NCBI GenBank assembly: GCA_903929535.1
Contig: CAIYVC010000154.1
Span: 1-39,061, forward strand
From: an uncultured Caulobacteraceae bacterium
GTDB taxonomy: Bacteria > Pseudomonadota > Alphaproteobacteria > Caulobacterales > Caulobacteraceae
DNA length: 39,061 nucleotides
Reading direction: 5' to 3'
The notes under the pieces are model-generated. The model had not been told where the DNA came from and did no database searches. It was given only the letters and a program-made list of their open reading frames with translations. The position numbers and the translations under genes are program-made. Positions 7,943 to 16,042 of this stretch are shown in pieces (the first letter of the stretch is position 1; every line of letters begins with the position of its first letter).

Positions 7943-8818
7943 CTACTCACACCCCTTAAAATTCGACCCCTCGCACTTCGCGGCCAGCGCCTTGGCGCGC
8001 TCCAGCTGATCCGGCGTCATTTGGGCCGACAGCAGGTCGCGGTTCTTGGCGGCTTGGGCGCGGGTTTCCGGTTGGGGGGCCAGGGTTGAGGCGAGGTTGA
8101 ACCAGCGGTGGGCCTGCACCGCGTCCTGCATCACGCCCTGGCCGTTGGCGTAGAGGACGGCGAGGTTGAACTGGGCTTCCGGGTAGCCCTGGCGGGCGGC
8201 CTTTTCGTACCAGCCGGCGGCGGCGGCGTAGTCCTGGGCGACGCCCTGGCCGTTTTCGTACATGACGCCGAGATTGTGCTGGGCGCCCGGGTTGCCCTGC
8301 TGGGCGGCCTTGCGCATCCAGCCGGCGGCGGTGGCGGAGTTCTGCGGCATGCCGAGGCCGTTGAGGTAGAGGACCCCCAGATTGAACTGGGCGTCCGCGA
8401 AGCCCTGGTCGGCGGACCTGCGGTACCAGAGGGCGGCGGCGGCGTAGTCCTGCTTTTCGCCGATGCCGCTGTCGTACATGCCGCCGAGGTTGAACTGGCC
8501 GCGCGCGTCGCCCTGGTCGGCGGCCTTGCGGAACCATGAGGCGGCGGCTTCGTAATCCATCGGCACGCCGAGGCCGTTGGAGTAGAGGGCGCCGAGATAG
8601 AATTGGGCTTCCGCCGAGCCCTGGTCGGCCAGGGGTTTCCACAGCGCCAGGGCGGCGGCGTAGTCCTTCTTGTCGAAGGCGGCGAGGCCCGCCGTAAACT
8701 TGGCGGATGTCTGGGTCTTGGCTGATGCGGCAGGCTTCTTCGCCGCCGTGGCCGCCGGGGCCGGGGCGGGGAGCGCCAGGATCAAAGCCGCCGCCAAAAG
8801 TCGGACCTGGACCCTCAC
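7943..8818 (-). CDS. Secreted Sel1-like (TPR) repeat protein
   Basis: 291 residues, starting with GTG two bases after the stop of the upstream methyltransferase gene, so translation is probably coupled. Signal peptide MRVQVRLLAAALILALPAPAPAA, an Ala/Lys linker, then five clear Sel1 repeats of 36 residues each (pattern AAxWYRKAADQGxAxAQFNLGxLYxNGxGVxQDYAxA) from about residue 54 to 235 and a degenerate sixth, ending in MTPDQLERAKALAAKCEG. Sel1 repeats form superhelical protein-binding scaffolds, often in periplasmic or envelope-regulatory proteins. The partner is unknown. The final short CEGSNFKGCE tail carries two cysteines that could form a disulfide. Confidence 0.93.
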   Translation of the reverse strand: MRVQVRLLAAALILALPAPAPAATAAKKPAASAKTQTSAKFTAGLAAFDKKDYAAALALWKPLADQGSAEAQFYLGALYSNGLGVPMDYEAAASWFRKAADQGDARGQFNLGGMYDSGIGEKQDYAAAALWYRRSADQGFADAQFNLGVLYLNGLGMPQNSATAAGWMRKAAQQGNPGAQHNLGVMYENGQGVAQDYAAAAGWYEKAARQGYPEAQFNLAVLYANGQGVMQDAVQAHRWFNLASTLAPQPETRAQAAKNRDLLSAQMTPDQLERAKALAAKCEGSNFKGCE

Positions 8819-8819
8819 A

Positions 8820-9566
8820 TCACACCATCAGGTGCTCGGCCCAGGCGGGCACGGTCTTGCAGTAGCAGTGCAGATAGTCGGTGAAGGAGCCGAACTTGAA
8901 GCCGTATTTGTCGCCCAGGAAACCCAGGCTGTATTTGCTGAAGATGCTGACGTGGCCGTTGCGCGGGGAGATGTACCACCAGTCGATACGGCCGTTTTTG
9001 CGGATCGACTGATCGTGGGTGAAGGTCGAGAAATAGATGAAAGTGCTGTCGTGGCAGGCCGAGGTCAGCTTCTCCATCAGGCCGTGCACATCCGGGGCGT
9101 GTTCGAACACCTCGATCGAGGTGATCAGGTCGAACTTCTCGCCGTTCAGGGATGAGGCGGGGTCGAAGAAGGGGTCCCAGGACTGGGAGTCCCAGCCGCG
9201 CTCGCGCAGCCGGCGGCTCATCTCGCCGTCGCCGCCGCCGAAATCCAGATGGCGGAACTTCTTCTTATGGTCGCCGAACAGCTTGTGCAGCATGGCCGCG
9301 CTCTCTTCGGGGCGCTTCTTCTCGAAGTCCGGGTCCACCACGATGTAGTCGTCGTTGTAGATCTTGGTGAGGAAGTCCTCGCGGCTCCAGTCCTGGAACT
9401 CCGGCGCGAACAGGAAGCCGCAGTGGGAGCAGAGGGCGTAGTAGACCGGCGTTCCTGAGAGCGGCAGGAACAGGCCGTTGCTCTCCTCGCAGGACTTGTT
9501 GAAGTCCACGACGTCATAGAGCCGCGCCCGATTGGCGCAGACGGGACAGTCGTATTCCAGGGGCAT
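8820..9566 (-). CDS. Zinc-ribbon class I SAM methyltransferase
   Basis: 248 residues. The N-terminus has CPVCANR at about residues 8-14 and CSHCGF at about 47-52, a zinc ribbon of the kind found in C-methyltransferases that act on sugar nucleotides. The Rossmann core follows: HLDFGGGDGEMSRRLRERGW (motif I), FDLITSIEVFEHAPDVHGLMEKL (motif with the conserved EVFEH), STFIYFSTFTHD, then a Trp/Tyr-rich DWWYISPRNGHVSIFS. This matches the Methyltransf_23 group used in polysaccharide, lipid or natural-product tailoring. It is the first gene of a two-gene unit with the Sel1 protein. The exact substrate is unknown. Confidence 0.92.
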   Translation of the reverse strand: MPLEYDCPVCANRARLYDVVDFNKSCEESNGLFLPLSGTPVYYALCSHCGFLFAPEFQDWSREDFLTKIYNDDYIVVDPDFEKKRPEESAAMLHKLFGDHKKKFRHLDFGGGDGEMSRRLRERGWDSQSWDPFFDPASSLNGEKFDLITSIEVFEHAPDVHGLMEKLTSACHDSTFIYFSTFTHDQSIRKNGRIDWWYISPRNGHVSIFSKYSLGFLGDKYGFKFGSFTDYLHCYCKTVPAWAEHLMV

Positions 9567-9690
9567 TCGGGAACTCTCCAGGGACGGGCCGAAACCTAGG
9601 CTGGGCCGCCCGCGCCGTCAAAGACGCCCCTTGCGACCATCCGGCGATGAGAGGAAGCTTGGTTTAAGAACGAGGTTCGAGGAAACGATC

Positions 9691-10350
9691 ATGCTGGCGC
9701 CCATCTTCGCCTGCGTCATGGGCTGCGGCCCGCAGACCACCGTGATGATCGACGCCTCCGTTGCGGCCGCGTCGAAGGGCGCCACCCACTTCGTTATCGT
9801 GGCCGAGAACCCCGCCGTCACCCCCTCCAACCGCCTGTTCCAGGAATGGTCCGCCGAGGTTGCCCGGGCGCTGCAGTCGCAGGGCTTTCAGAAGGCCGAC
9901 AGCCTCGCCTACGCCGATCTGGTGGTGAAGCTGGACTGGGACGTCGGCCCGCCCAAGACCGTCACCCGGCACGGCACCACCCAGCAGCTGCAGAACGCCG
10001 GCAATACGGAGATGGCGCCGGCCGGCAAGTCGGGCACCGTGGCCGGACCGCACAACAAGGCCGCCTTCGACTGGGTGCAGACCCCCGCCGACTGGAAGGT
10101 GACCACCTATGTGCGCACCCTGTCGATGAAGGCGATGGACAAGGCCGGTCAGCCGCTCTGGCAGACGGTCATGACCAGCGAAGGGCTCGATGACGACGTC
10201 GGGCCGGTGGTTGCGGAGATGGCCGCCGCGGGCGCGCCCTTCTTCGGCCAGAGCACCGGCGACAAGCCCGCCAAGCGGATGATCGGGTCGCTGGAAAGTA
10301 ACGTGAAGTACGTGCGCGGCGACGCGCCGCCGCCCTCGGCCAAGAAGTGA
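9691..10350 (+). CDS. Putative DUF4136-like envelope protein
   Basis: 219 residues from the ATG at 9691, preceded by GAGGA; the frame is open further upstream, but that stretch overlaps the divergent promoter region. The N-terminus MLAPIFACVMGC offers a possible lipobox (V-M-G-C12) without the usual positive charges. The body shows FVIVAENP, FQEWSAEVARALQSQGFQKADSLAYADLVVKLDW, then VRTLSMKAMDKAGQPLWQTVMTSEG and a C-terminal segment ending PPPSAKK. The order (paired strand and helix, 'GF..AD..V', then 'aGqplW') fits DUF4136 lipoproteins. Gene reality is good; family membership moderate; function unknown. Confidence 0.75.
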   Translation: MLAPIFACVMGCGPQTTVMIDASVAAASKGATHFVIVAENPAVTPSNRLFQEWSAEVARALQSQGFQKADSLAYADLVVKLDWDVGPPKTVTRHGTTQQLQNAGNTEMAPAGKSGTVAGPHNKAAFDWVQTPADWKVTTYVRTLSMKAMDKAGQPLWQTVMTSEGLDDDVGPVVAEMAAAGAPFFGQSTGDKPAKRMIGSLESNVKYVRGDAPPPSAKK

Positions 10351-10351
10351 C

Positions 10352-10395
10352 AGGCGGTTTTCCTAAGCGCTACCGCCTAGCGGCTGCTTGAGCGC
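10352..10395. repeat. Dispersed palindromic element, copy A, with competing hairpin
   Basis: Starts one base after the DUF4136-like stop. The 29-base element at 10367-10395 reads on the minus strand GCGCTCAAGCAG, CCGCTAGG, CGGTAGCGC: outer arms GCGCT/AGCGC and inner CCGC/GCGG. The same sequence occurs on the plus strand at 20627-20657 with one extra base in each arm. A second stem, AGGCGGT (10352-10358) with ACCGCCT (10372-10378), overlaps it, so the two folds exclude each other. It could serve as a terminator or mRNA 3'-end protector; no T-run follows. Confidence 0.65.
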
Positions 10396-10430
10396 ATGGC
10401 TAGCGGCCCGGACGCGGATTGTTTAAGCCG

Positions 10431-10445
10431 TTGACCAGACAAGTT
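10431..10445 (+). promoter_or_regulatory. Candidate operator shared with 15915-15929
   Basis: TTGACCAGACAAGTT ends 32 bases before the ABC-importer start codon. The same 15-mer with one change occurs 34 bases before the start of the quinoprotein gene. The core TTGAC-CA-GACAA is a near-perfect inverted repeat (TTGwC NN GwCAA), as expected for a dimeric regulator. Confidence 0.5.
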
Positions 10446-10477
10446 CGCCCGACCACAGGCCTGACCACAGGAACGAC

Positions 10478-11482
10478 ATGACCTCCGAAAGGCGCCGCCA
10501 AACCCTGGGCCGGACCCTGATGCTGGCGGCTCTGCTGGGCGCCCTCAGCCCCGCCGCCGCCCTGGCCAAGGGTCAGCAGATCGTGGTCAGCAACTACGGC
10601 ATCGCCGCCAACGGCATGCCCTACGCCGTGGCCATTGCCAAGGGCTTCTTCAAGCAGGCGGGCGCGGACGTGACCGGCATCCTGTCGTCCCAGGGCGGGG
10701 GCACCACCATCCGCAATCTGGTGGGCGGCAACCTGTCGTTCGGCGAGGTCGACCTGGCCGGGACGGTGGCGGCGATCCAGCAGGGCGCGGACCTGCGCAT
10801 CATCAGCGACAATGTGCTGACCGTGGGCGAGTTCGTCTGGGCGGTGAAGCCGGGCTCGCCGATCAAGACGGTCAAAGACTTCGCCGGCAAGAAGATCGGC
10901 TACACCAGCCCCCGCTCCACCAGCCAGGCGCTGGACGTGCTGTTGCTGCAATCGAGCGGCGTGACCGCCGTGCCGACCAAGGTGGGCGGCTTCGGCGAGC
11001 AGGTGGTGGCCCTGAATCTGGGCGCCGTGGACGTGGCGACCCTGGCCGATCCGGTCTTTTCCAAGAACGCCGCCAGGCTGCGCCCCGTGGTGCGGGCCGC
11101 CGACGTGCTGCCGCCGCTGTGCAACGTGATCGGGGTGGCGACCGGCAAGGCCGTCAAGGAAGACGGCGAGTTCCTGAAGGCCGTGCTGCGCGGGCGGCGC
11201 ATGGCGGTGGAATATATGTACGCCCACCCGGACGACGCCGCAGCCATCGTGGCCAAGGCCTACAATATCGACCTGCCGACCGCGAAGATGGCCGTCCACA
11301 ACCTGACGGCCGCGCCGAAGGCCGGGTCGCTGCCCTACTGGGGCGCCGGGCGGTTCGACATCGCCGGCATGAACCGGATGATCGCGGCGCAAAAGCAGGT
11401 CGGCGGCGCCTCGGGGACGGTGGACTGGAGCAAGGTCATCGACCGCCGCTTCCTGCCCGCCGATCAGCAGAAGGACTATTAG
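10478..11482 (+). CDS. ABC transporter periplasmic substrate-binding protein (SsuA/NMT1 type)
   Basis: 334 residues; AGG at 10469-10471 serves as ribosome site and lies in a short 12-base-period repeat (GACCACAGG twice, 10451-10471). A signal peptide with an N-terminal RRR (residues 1-31, ending AALAKG) precedes an SsuA/THI5-like fold: QIVVSNYGIAANGMPYAVAIAKGFFKQAG, the GGGTTIRNLVGGNLSFGEV loop, LKSP-equivalent PGSPIKTVKDFAGKKIGYTSPRSTSQALDVLL, and GEQVVALNLGAVDVATLADPV. The family binds alkanesulfonates, taurine, nitrate, aromatic acids or thiamin precursors; the ligand cannot be assigned. First gene of a four-gene importer operon with spacings of +3, -1 and -4 bases. Confidence 0.94.
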   Translation: MTSERRRQTLGRTLMLAALLGALSPAAALAKGQQIVVSNYGIAANGMPYAVAIAKGFFKQAGADVTGILSSQGGGTTIRNLVGGNLSFGEVDLAGTVAAIQQGADLRIISDNVLTVGEFVWAVKPGSPIKTVKDFAGKKIGYTSPRSTSQALDVLLLQSSGVTAVPTKVGGFGEQVVALNLGAVDVATLADPVFSKNAARLRPVVRAADVLPPLCNVIGVATGKAVKEDGEFLKAVLRGRRMAVEYMYAHPDDAAAIVAKAYNIDLPTAKMAVHNLTAAPKAGSLPYWGAGRFDIAGMNRMIAAQKQVGGASGTVDWSKVIDRRFLPADQQKDY

Positions 11483-11485
11483 GGG

Positions 11486-12277
11486 GTGGAGACGCCCCAC
11501 GTCCGCATGCGCGGGGTGACCCGCGTCTATCCGACCGAGACGGGATCGCTGCACGCGCTGGGGCCGGTGGACCTGGATCTGCGCAAGGGCGAGTTCTTCG
11601 CCGTGGTCGGGCCCTCGGGCTGCGGCAAGTCCACCCTGCTGGAGATGATCGCCGCCCTGGCGCCGCCGAGCGAGGGGGCCGTGGAGTTCGAGGGCAAGCC
11701 GATCGGGGCCAGCGTACCGGACGGGGTGGGCGTGGTGTTCCAGGAGAACGCCTGCTTTCCCTGGCTCAATGTGGCCGACAACATCACCTTCGGCCTGCGC
11801 CGCCAGCCGTTGGCCAAGGACGAGATTGCCCGGCGGCTGGACTACGCCCTGACGCTGATGGGCCTGACCGACTTCGCCGCCGCCTATCCCGCCCAACTGT
11901 CCGGCGGCATGCGCCAGCGGGTCTGCATTGCCCGCACCCTGGTCACCCAGCCGCGCCTGATCCTGCTGGACGAGCCGTTCGGGGCCCTGGACCAGCAGAC
12001 GCGCCTGTTGATGGGCGACGAGCTGCTCAATCTGTGGCGCGCCACCGGGGCCACGGTGCTGCTGATCACCCACGCGCTGGACGAGGCGGCCATGCTGGCC
12101 GACCGGGTGGCGGTGATGTCCTCGCGCCCGGGCAGGATCATCGAGATCATCGAGACCGGCTGGCCTCGCGACCGCGACAGCCGCATCGTGTCGGACCCCG
12201 CCTTCGGCGCCGTGACCGGGCGGCTGTGGACCCTGCTGCGCGACCAGTCGCTGAACGCGCTCGGCCCAGCCCACTGA
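11486..12277 (+). CDS. ABC transporter ATP-binding protein (SsuB/TauB type)
   Basis: 263 residues from a GTG three bases after the binding-protein stop; an internal ATG at 11507 is the alternative but would trim the first beta strand. Walker A is GPSGCGKST at 42-50, the Q-loop is in VVFQENACFPW, the signature LSGGMRQR starts at L138, Walker B LILLDEP ends with D162-E163, followed by the D-loop GALD and the switch His in LITHALDEA. The CFPWLNVADNI segment is typical of the nitrate/sulfonate/taurine importer ATPases. It powers the two permeases encoded immediately downstream. Confidence 0.95.
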   Translation: METPHVRMRGVTRVYPTETGSLHALGPVDLDLRKGEFFAVVGPSGCGKSTLLEMIAALAPPSEGAVEFEGKPIGASVPDGVGVVFQENACFPWLNVADNITFGLRRQPLAKDEIARRLDYALTLMGLTDFAAAYPAQLSGGMRQRVCIARTLVTQPRLILLDEPFGALDQQTRLLMGDELLNLWRATGATVLLITHALDEAAMLADRVAVMSSRPGRIIEIIETGWPRDRDSRIVSDPAFGAVTGRLWTLLRDQSLNALGPAH

Positions 12278-13041
12278 TGACCCGTCCGCAGCGGATCGCC
12301 CTCTATCAGGCCCTGGCGGTCATCGTTCCGGTGCTGCTGCTGGAGGCGGGGTGCCGCGCCGGGATCGTCAAGCCCCTGACCATGCCGGCGCCCAGCGCCA
12401 TGACCGTGGGCCTGGTGCAGATCCTGGCCTCGGGCCGGATGAACGCGGCGATCCTCAAGACCCTGGCCAATGTCGCCGCCGCCTTTGTTTCCTCCGCCAT
12501 CGTGGGCATCGCCATGGGCGCTGTGATCCACCGCATCGCGCCGGTGCGCAGGCTGCTGGAGCCGCTGTTTTCGACCTATTACGCGGTGCCGATCTACGGC
12601 TTCTATCCGCTGTTCATCGTGGTGTTCGGCCTGGGCGACGCGCCGCAGGTGCTGATCGGCTTCATGCTGGCGGTGGTCGGGGTGATCGTCAGTACACTGA
12701 ACGGCCTGGACAGCGTGCCCCGCGTCCTGACCAAGACCGCCCGCGTCTGGCGGATGAGCGGGGTGCAGACCGCCCTGCAGATCACCCTGCCCTATGCGGC
12801 GCCGCACCTGTTCACCGGGGTCAAGCTGGCGGCGGCCTACAGCTTCATCGGCGTGATCGGGGCGGAGTTCATCATGTCCCAGAGCGGCCTCGGCTATGAA
12901 ATCCGCTTCGCCTTCGACAACCTCGACAACGGCGTCATGTACCCGCTGATCCTGCTGATCCTGATCGTTTCGGTGGGGCTCAATATGACGCTCGACCACT
13001 GGGACCGGCGGCTGCGCGCGCGGCGGGGGGCGGGGCGATGA
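12277..13041 (+). CDS. ABC transporter permease 1 (SsuC/TauC type)
   Basis: 254 residues; its ATG shares one base with the ATPase stop (TGATG). About six membrane helices: IALYQALAVIVPVLLLEAG near the N-terminus, LANVAAAFVSSAIVGIAMGAVI, YGFYPLFIVVFGLG, VLIGFMLAVVGVIVSTLNG, and a C-terminal PLILLILIVSVGLNM. The cytoplasmic coupling (EAA) loop is LQITLPYAAPHLFTGVKLAAAYSFIGVIGAEF followed by SQSGLGYEI. It differs clearly from the next permease, so the pore is likely a heterodimer. Confidence 0.93.
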   Translation: MTRPQRIALYQALAVIVPVLLLEAGCRAGIVKPLTMPAPSAMTVGLVQILASGRMNAAILKTLANVAAAFVSSAIVGIAMGAVIHRIAPVRRLLEPLFSTYYAVPIYGFYPLFIVVFGLGDAPQVLIGFMLAVVGVIVSTLNGLDSVPRVLTKTARVWRMSGVQTALQITLPYAAPHLFTGVKLAAAYSFIGVIGAEFIMSQSGLGYEIRFAFDNLDNGVMYPLILLILIVSVGLNMTLDHWDRRLRARRGAGR

Positions 13042-13778
13042 GCCGGTCCCTACCCTGGGCGCCCGTGGCGCTGATCGTTCTGCTGCTCGTGCTCTGGCAG
13101 GGCGCCTTCCTGCTGGCCGGGCCGGACGCCCTGGCCGCGCCGCTGCAGACCATCGCCTATCTGGCCCAGCAGCTGACGACGCCGGAGTTCCAGCAACACA
13201 TCGCCGCCACCGGAACCGCCTTCCTGATCGCCCTGCTCATCGCCATCGCCGGAGGCCTGCTGATCGGCCTGATGCTGGGCCTCAGCCGGACCGCCACCGA
13301 GGTCGCCGAGCCGCTGCTGCTGGCGGGCAACTCGATCCCCAAGATCGCGCTCTACCCGATCGTGCTTTTGCTGTTCGGCATTGGGCTTTCGGCCAAGGTG
13401 GCGTTCGGGGCACTGCATGGGATCATCCCGGTGGCCATCTTCACCATGAGCGCCTGCCGCAACATCGCGCCCGTGCTCTTAAAGTCCGCCGCGGTGATGC
13501 GCCTGAGCCGCGCCGACCGCATCCGCTCCATCCTGCTGCCCGCCGCCCTGCCGGACATCGTCACCGGAGTTCGCATGGGCTTCTCCCTGACCCTGATCGG
13601 CACGGTCCTGGGCGAGATGTTCGGCTCGCAGAGCGGGCTCGGTTACCTGTTGATGACCGCGATCGGCCTGCAGAACACCCAGGTGATCATGGCGGTGACG
13701 CTCCTCCTTGTCGCCTTCGCAGCGACGGTGAGCACGGCGTTGTTGGCCTACGAACGCCGGCTTCGCAGCCGCTACTGA
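13038..13778 (+). CDS. ABC transporter permease 2 (SsuC/TauC type)
   Basis: 246 residues; ATG overlaps the previous stop by four bases (ATGA). Hydrophobic segments include [62 protein letters not shown] and a final [20 protein letters not shown]. The EAA loop reads [44 protein letters not shown]. Together with permease 1 it completes an importer with one ATPase gene and two permease genes, unlike the usual homodimeric SsuC arrangement. Ends overlapping by seven bases the convergent quinoprotein gene. Confidence 0.93.
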   Translation: MSRSLPWAPVALIVLLLVLWQGAFLLAGPDALAAPLQTIAYLAQQLTTPEFQQHIAATGTAFLIALLIAIAGGLLIGLMLGLSRTATEVAEPLLLAGNSIPKIALYPIVLLLFGIGLSAKVAFGALHGIIPVAIFTMSACRNIAPVLLKSAAVMRLSRADRIRSILLPAALPDIVTGVRMGFSLTLIGTVLGEMFGSQSGLGYLLMTAIGLQNTQVIMAVTLLLVAFAATVSTALLAYERRLRSRY

Positions 13779-15880
13779 TCGTCCAGCGCGAAGACGTACA
13801 TGGCGTTGCCGTGGTCGGGGTAGGCGATGTCCTTGATGATCGCGCTGGGCACGATGCGGGGACTGCCGCCGCCGACGCCGGTGGAGACGGCAATGTACTG
13901 TTTGCCGCCCACGGCGAACGAGATCGGGAAGCCCTGGACCGAGGTCGGCAGGACGGTGCGCCAGAGCTCCTTGCCGGTGTTGACGTCCAGCGCGCGGAAC
14001 ACCCGGTTCAGGTCGCCGATGAAGGCCACGCCGCCGGCGGTGGAGAGCACGCTGGTCAGGAAGGGAGCATGCTGGGTGAGGGTCCACTTCTCCTTCATGG
14101 TGGTGATGTCATAGGCCGACAGGCGCCCGACGTTGCCGTCCGTGCCGGGCATCAGCTGAAAGTCGCGGCTGGCGCCGGCGCCGCCTGAGCCCTCGCCCGG
14201 CTCGATCTTGCGCGGGGCCATGCGCTGGCAGCTCTGGGCCAGGGGGATGATGAGGGCGTTGGCCATGGGGCTGTAGCTCATGGCGTGCCAGTTGTGCCCG
14301 CCCTCGGAGGAGGGGCACTGCTGCACATATTCGCCGACCTTCTGGTCGAGCAGATCCTGGCGGTAGTGAACTTTGCCGGTCTTGCGGTCGATGCTGTCGA
14401 ACACGTTCTGGAACATGGTCGGGGCCAGATCGAGGTACTGGCCGGTCTTGCGGTCCAGCTTCCACAGGATGCCGTGCTTGCCGATGGAGAAGACCAGGGG
14501 GCGGCCGCCGGAATCGATCAGCACCCGCTCGAACACCTCGTCCAGGTCGAAGCTCTCGCCGGGCACATGCTGGAAATACCAGTCGAGTTTGCCGCTCTTT
14601 GCCTGCAGCGCCACCGTGGAGGAGGTGTAGAGGGCGTCGCCGTCGGTCTGGCGGCTGGCGCGCATCCAGGGCTTGGCCTGGGCCACGCCCCAGTAGGTTA
14701 GGTGCAGATTGGGGTCGTAGGTCCCGGTGATCCAGGTGTCGCCGCCCGCGCGCATATCGTTGGGCAGGTCGCTCCAGGTGTCGCCGCCGGGCTCGCCGCG
14801 CTTGGCGGTGGTGTCGAATTTCCAGAGAGTCTTGCCGGTGGCCGGGTCGAGGCCGGAGATGAAGCAGCCGGTGGTCTTGTAACGCTCGCAGCCGCCCAGG
14901 CCCTGCAGCACCACGCCGTCGGCGACGATGGGGCCGGAGGAATTGCCGTAGCCCTTCGACGTATCGCCCAGGCGCACGTCCCAGGCGACCTGACCGGTGA
15001 CGGCGTCCAGCGCCACTTCGCGCGCGTCGGTCGTGCCGACATAGATCCGGTCGCCGTAGAGCGCGATGTTGCGGATCACGCCCAGGCCGTTGGAGACGGC
15101 GGGACCGAGACGGTTTTCCCAGATCAGGGCGCCGGAGGCCGCGTCCAGCGCCTGGATCACATTGCCGGGGTTGGCCACGAACATGACCCCGTCGTGCACG
15201 ATCGGCGAAGGCTCGTTGCCGCCGCCCTCGACCATGGCCCAGGACCAGACCAGCCGCAGACGCTTCACATTGGCGGTGGTGACCTGCTTCAGCGGGCTGT
15301 TGCTCCAGGCCTGGTAGTTGCGGCGGATCATCAGCCAGTCGCCGGGCGCGGGATCGCGCAGCATGGCGTCGGTGACCGGGACATAGTGGGGCACGGAGCC
15401 CTTGACCGTCAGGCCGGTGGCGCCGAGCTGGGCGGTGGACTGGAAGTTGTTCTGGGTCGCCGGATTGGCGGCGGCGGGGGGCCTGGCGGGCGCGCTGCCG
15501 GCTGCCAGGCGGATGGCCGTGGCGATATCCGGGGCGGGTTTGGCGCCGGACTGCACGCCGCTGGCGGACAGGATGTAGGCGGTGAGGTCGGCGGAGGCGC
15601 GGTCGTCCAGGTCCAGCCGGGCCGGGGGCATCTTGGTCTTGATGTAGTCGGCGAGGTCAGCGGGCGTCTTGGCGCCCCACTGGCGCAGGAAGTTGGGGCC
15701 CTTGAGCGAGGGGCCCTCGTGACCGCCGAGGTCGACGGCGTGGCACATGCCGCAGCGGGCGTCGTAGAGGGCGTGACCGGTCTGCACGGAAGCCGCGCCT
15801 TGCGACAAGGCGGCGCCGGCCGCCGCCAGTGCGACGACGAGAAGACTCGCGGCAAGGCCGCCGCGAATACCGCTGTGCAT
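13772..15880 (-). CDS. PQQ-dependent quinohemoprotein dehydrogenase with N-terminal cytochrome c domain
   Basis: 702 residues, with GGAGGAAG before the ATG. Signal peptide (1 to about 30), then a cytochrome c domain with heme motif CGMCH at 43-47 and a KMPP-type axial Met region; after an Ala/Pro linker comes an eight-bladed PQQ propeller with repeated tryptophan-docking-like blocks ([75 protein letters not shown]). [20 protein letters not shown] and [12 protein letters not shown] match quinoprotein alcohol dehydrogenases. Classical quinohemoproteins carry the heme domain C-terminally, so the order is reversed here. I do not see the adjacent Cys-Cys ring of methanol-type enzymes; instead there is [12 protein letters not shown]. 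It would oxidise an alcohol or related substrate in the periplasm and pass electrons to the heme. Confidence 0.94.
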   Translation of the reverse strand: MHSGIRGGLAASLLVVALAAAGAALSQGAASVQTGHALYDARCGMCHAVDLGGHEGPSLKGPNFLRQWGAKTPADLADYIKTKMPPARLDLDDRASADLTAYILSASGVQSGAKPAPDIATAIRLAAGSAPARPPAAANPATQNNFQSTAQLGATGLTVKGSVPHYVPVTDAMLRDPAPGDWLMIRRNYQAWSNSPLKQVTTANVKRLRLVWSWAMVEGGGNEPSPIVHDGVMFVANPGNVIQALDAASGALIWENRLGPAVSNGLGVIRNIALYGDRIYVGTTDAREVALDAVTGQVAWDVRLGDTSKGYGNSSGPIVADGVVLQGLGGCERYKTTGCFISGLDPATGKTLWKFDTTAKRGEPGGDTWSDLPNDMRAGGDTWITGTYDPNLHLTYWGVAQAKPWMRASRQTDGDALYTSSTVALQAKSGKLDWYFQHVPGESFDLDEVFERVLIDSGGRPLVFSIGKHGILWKLDRKTGQYLDLAPTMFQNVFDSIDRKTGKVHYRQDLLDQKVGEYVQQCPSSEGGHNWHAMSYSPMANALIIPLAQSCQRMAPRKIEPGEGSGGAGASRDFQLMPGTDGNVGRLSAYDITTMKEKWTLTQHAPFLTSVLSTAGGVAFIGDLNRVFRALDVNTGKELWRTVLPTSVQGFPISFAVGGKQYIAVSTGVGGGSPRIVPSAIIKDIAYPDHGNAMYVFALDDQ

Positions 15881-15914
15881 GCTGGGCTTCCTCCAGGTCG
15901 GCTTTTGCCGCCGA

Positions 15915-15929
15915 TTGACCTGACAAGTT
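15915..15929 (+). promoter_or_regulatory. Candidate operator shared with 10431-10445
   Basis: TTGACCTGACAAGTT, 14 of 15 bases identical to the site before the ABC importer, begins 34 bases upstream of the quinoprotein start codon (which is read on the minus strand). The orientation relative to the gene is inverted, which would not matter for a dimeric regulator because the core is nearly palindromic. Confidence 0.5.
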
Positions 15930-15983
15930 TAGCCGGGGTGCGGGCCGGCCCGCAATGTGATCGGACAGGACGGAGCCAAATGG

Positions 15984-16008
15984 CTTGCCGACCGTTCGGT
16001 CAGGCAAG
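15984..16008. promoter_or_regulatory. 25-base TetR-style palindromic operator candidate
   Basis: Nested inverted repeat: outer CTTGCC (15984-15989) with GGCAAG (16003-16008), inner GACCG with CGGTC around TT, one unpaired A. The core ACCG-TT-CGGT is the kind of dyad bound by TetR-family repressors. It sits 34 bases before the glycine-zipper gene and 103 bases before the divergent quinoprotein gene. No TetR gene is in the window. Confidence 0.55.
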
Positions 16009-16042
16009 GGATAGACCCCAAGCCAACACACGAGATTTTCAG

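Noticed and set aside
10451-10471. Two GACCACAGG copies before the ABC binding protein as regulator sites
   Set aside because: Twelve-base period and overlap with the ribosome site make a simple short duplication more likely; no dyad symmetry.
10400-12274. 624-residue open frame on the minus strand
   Set aside because: Lies opposite the ABC binding protein and ATPase genes, which carry all family motifs; the antisense product has none.
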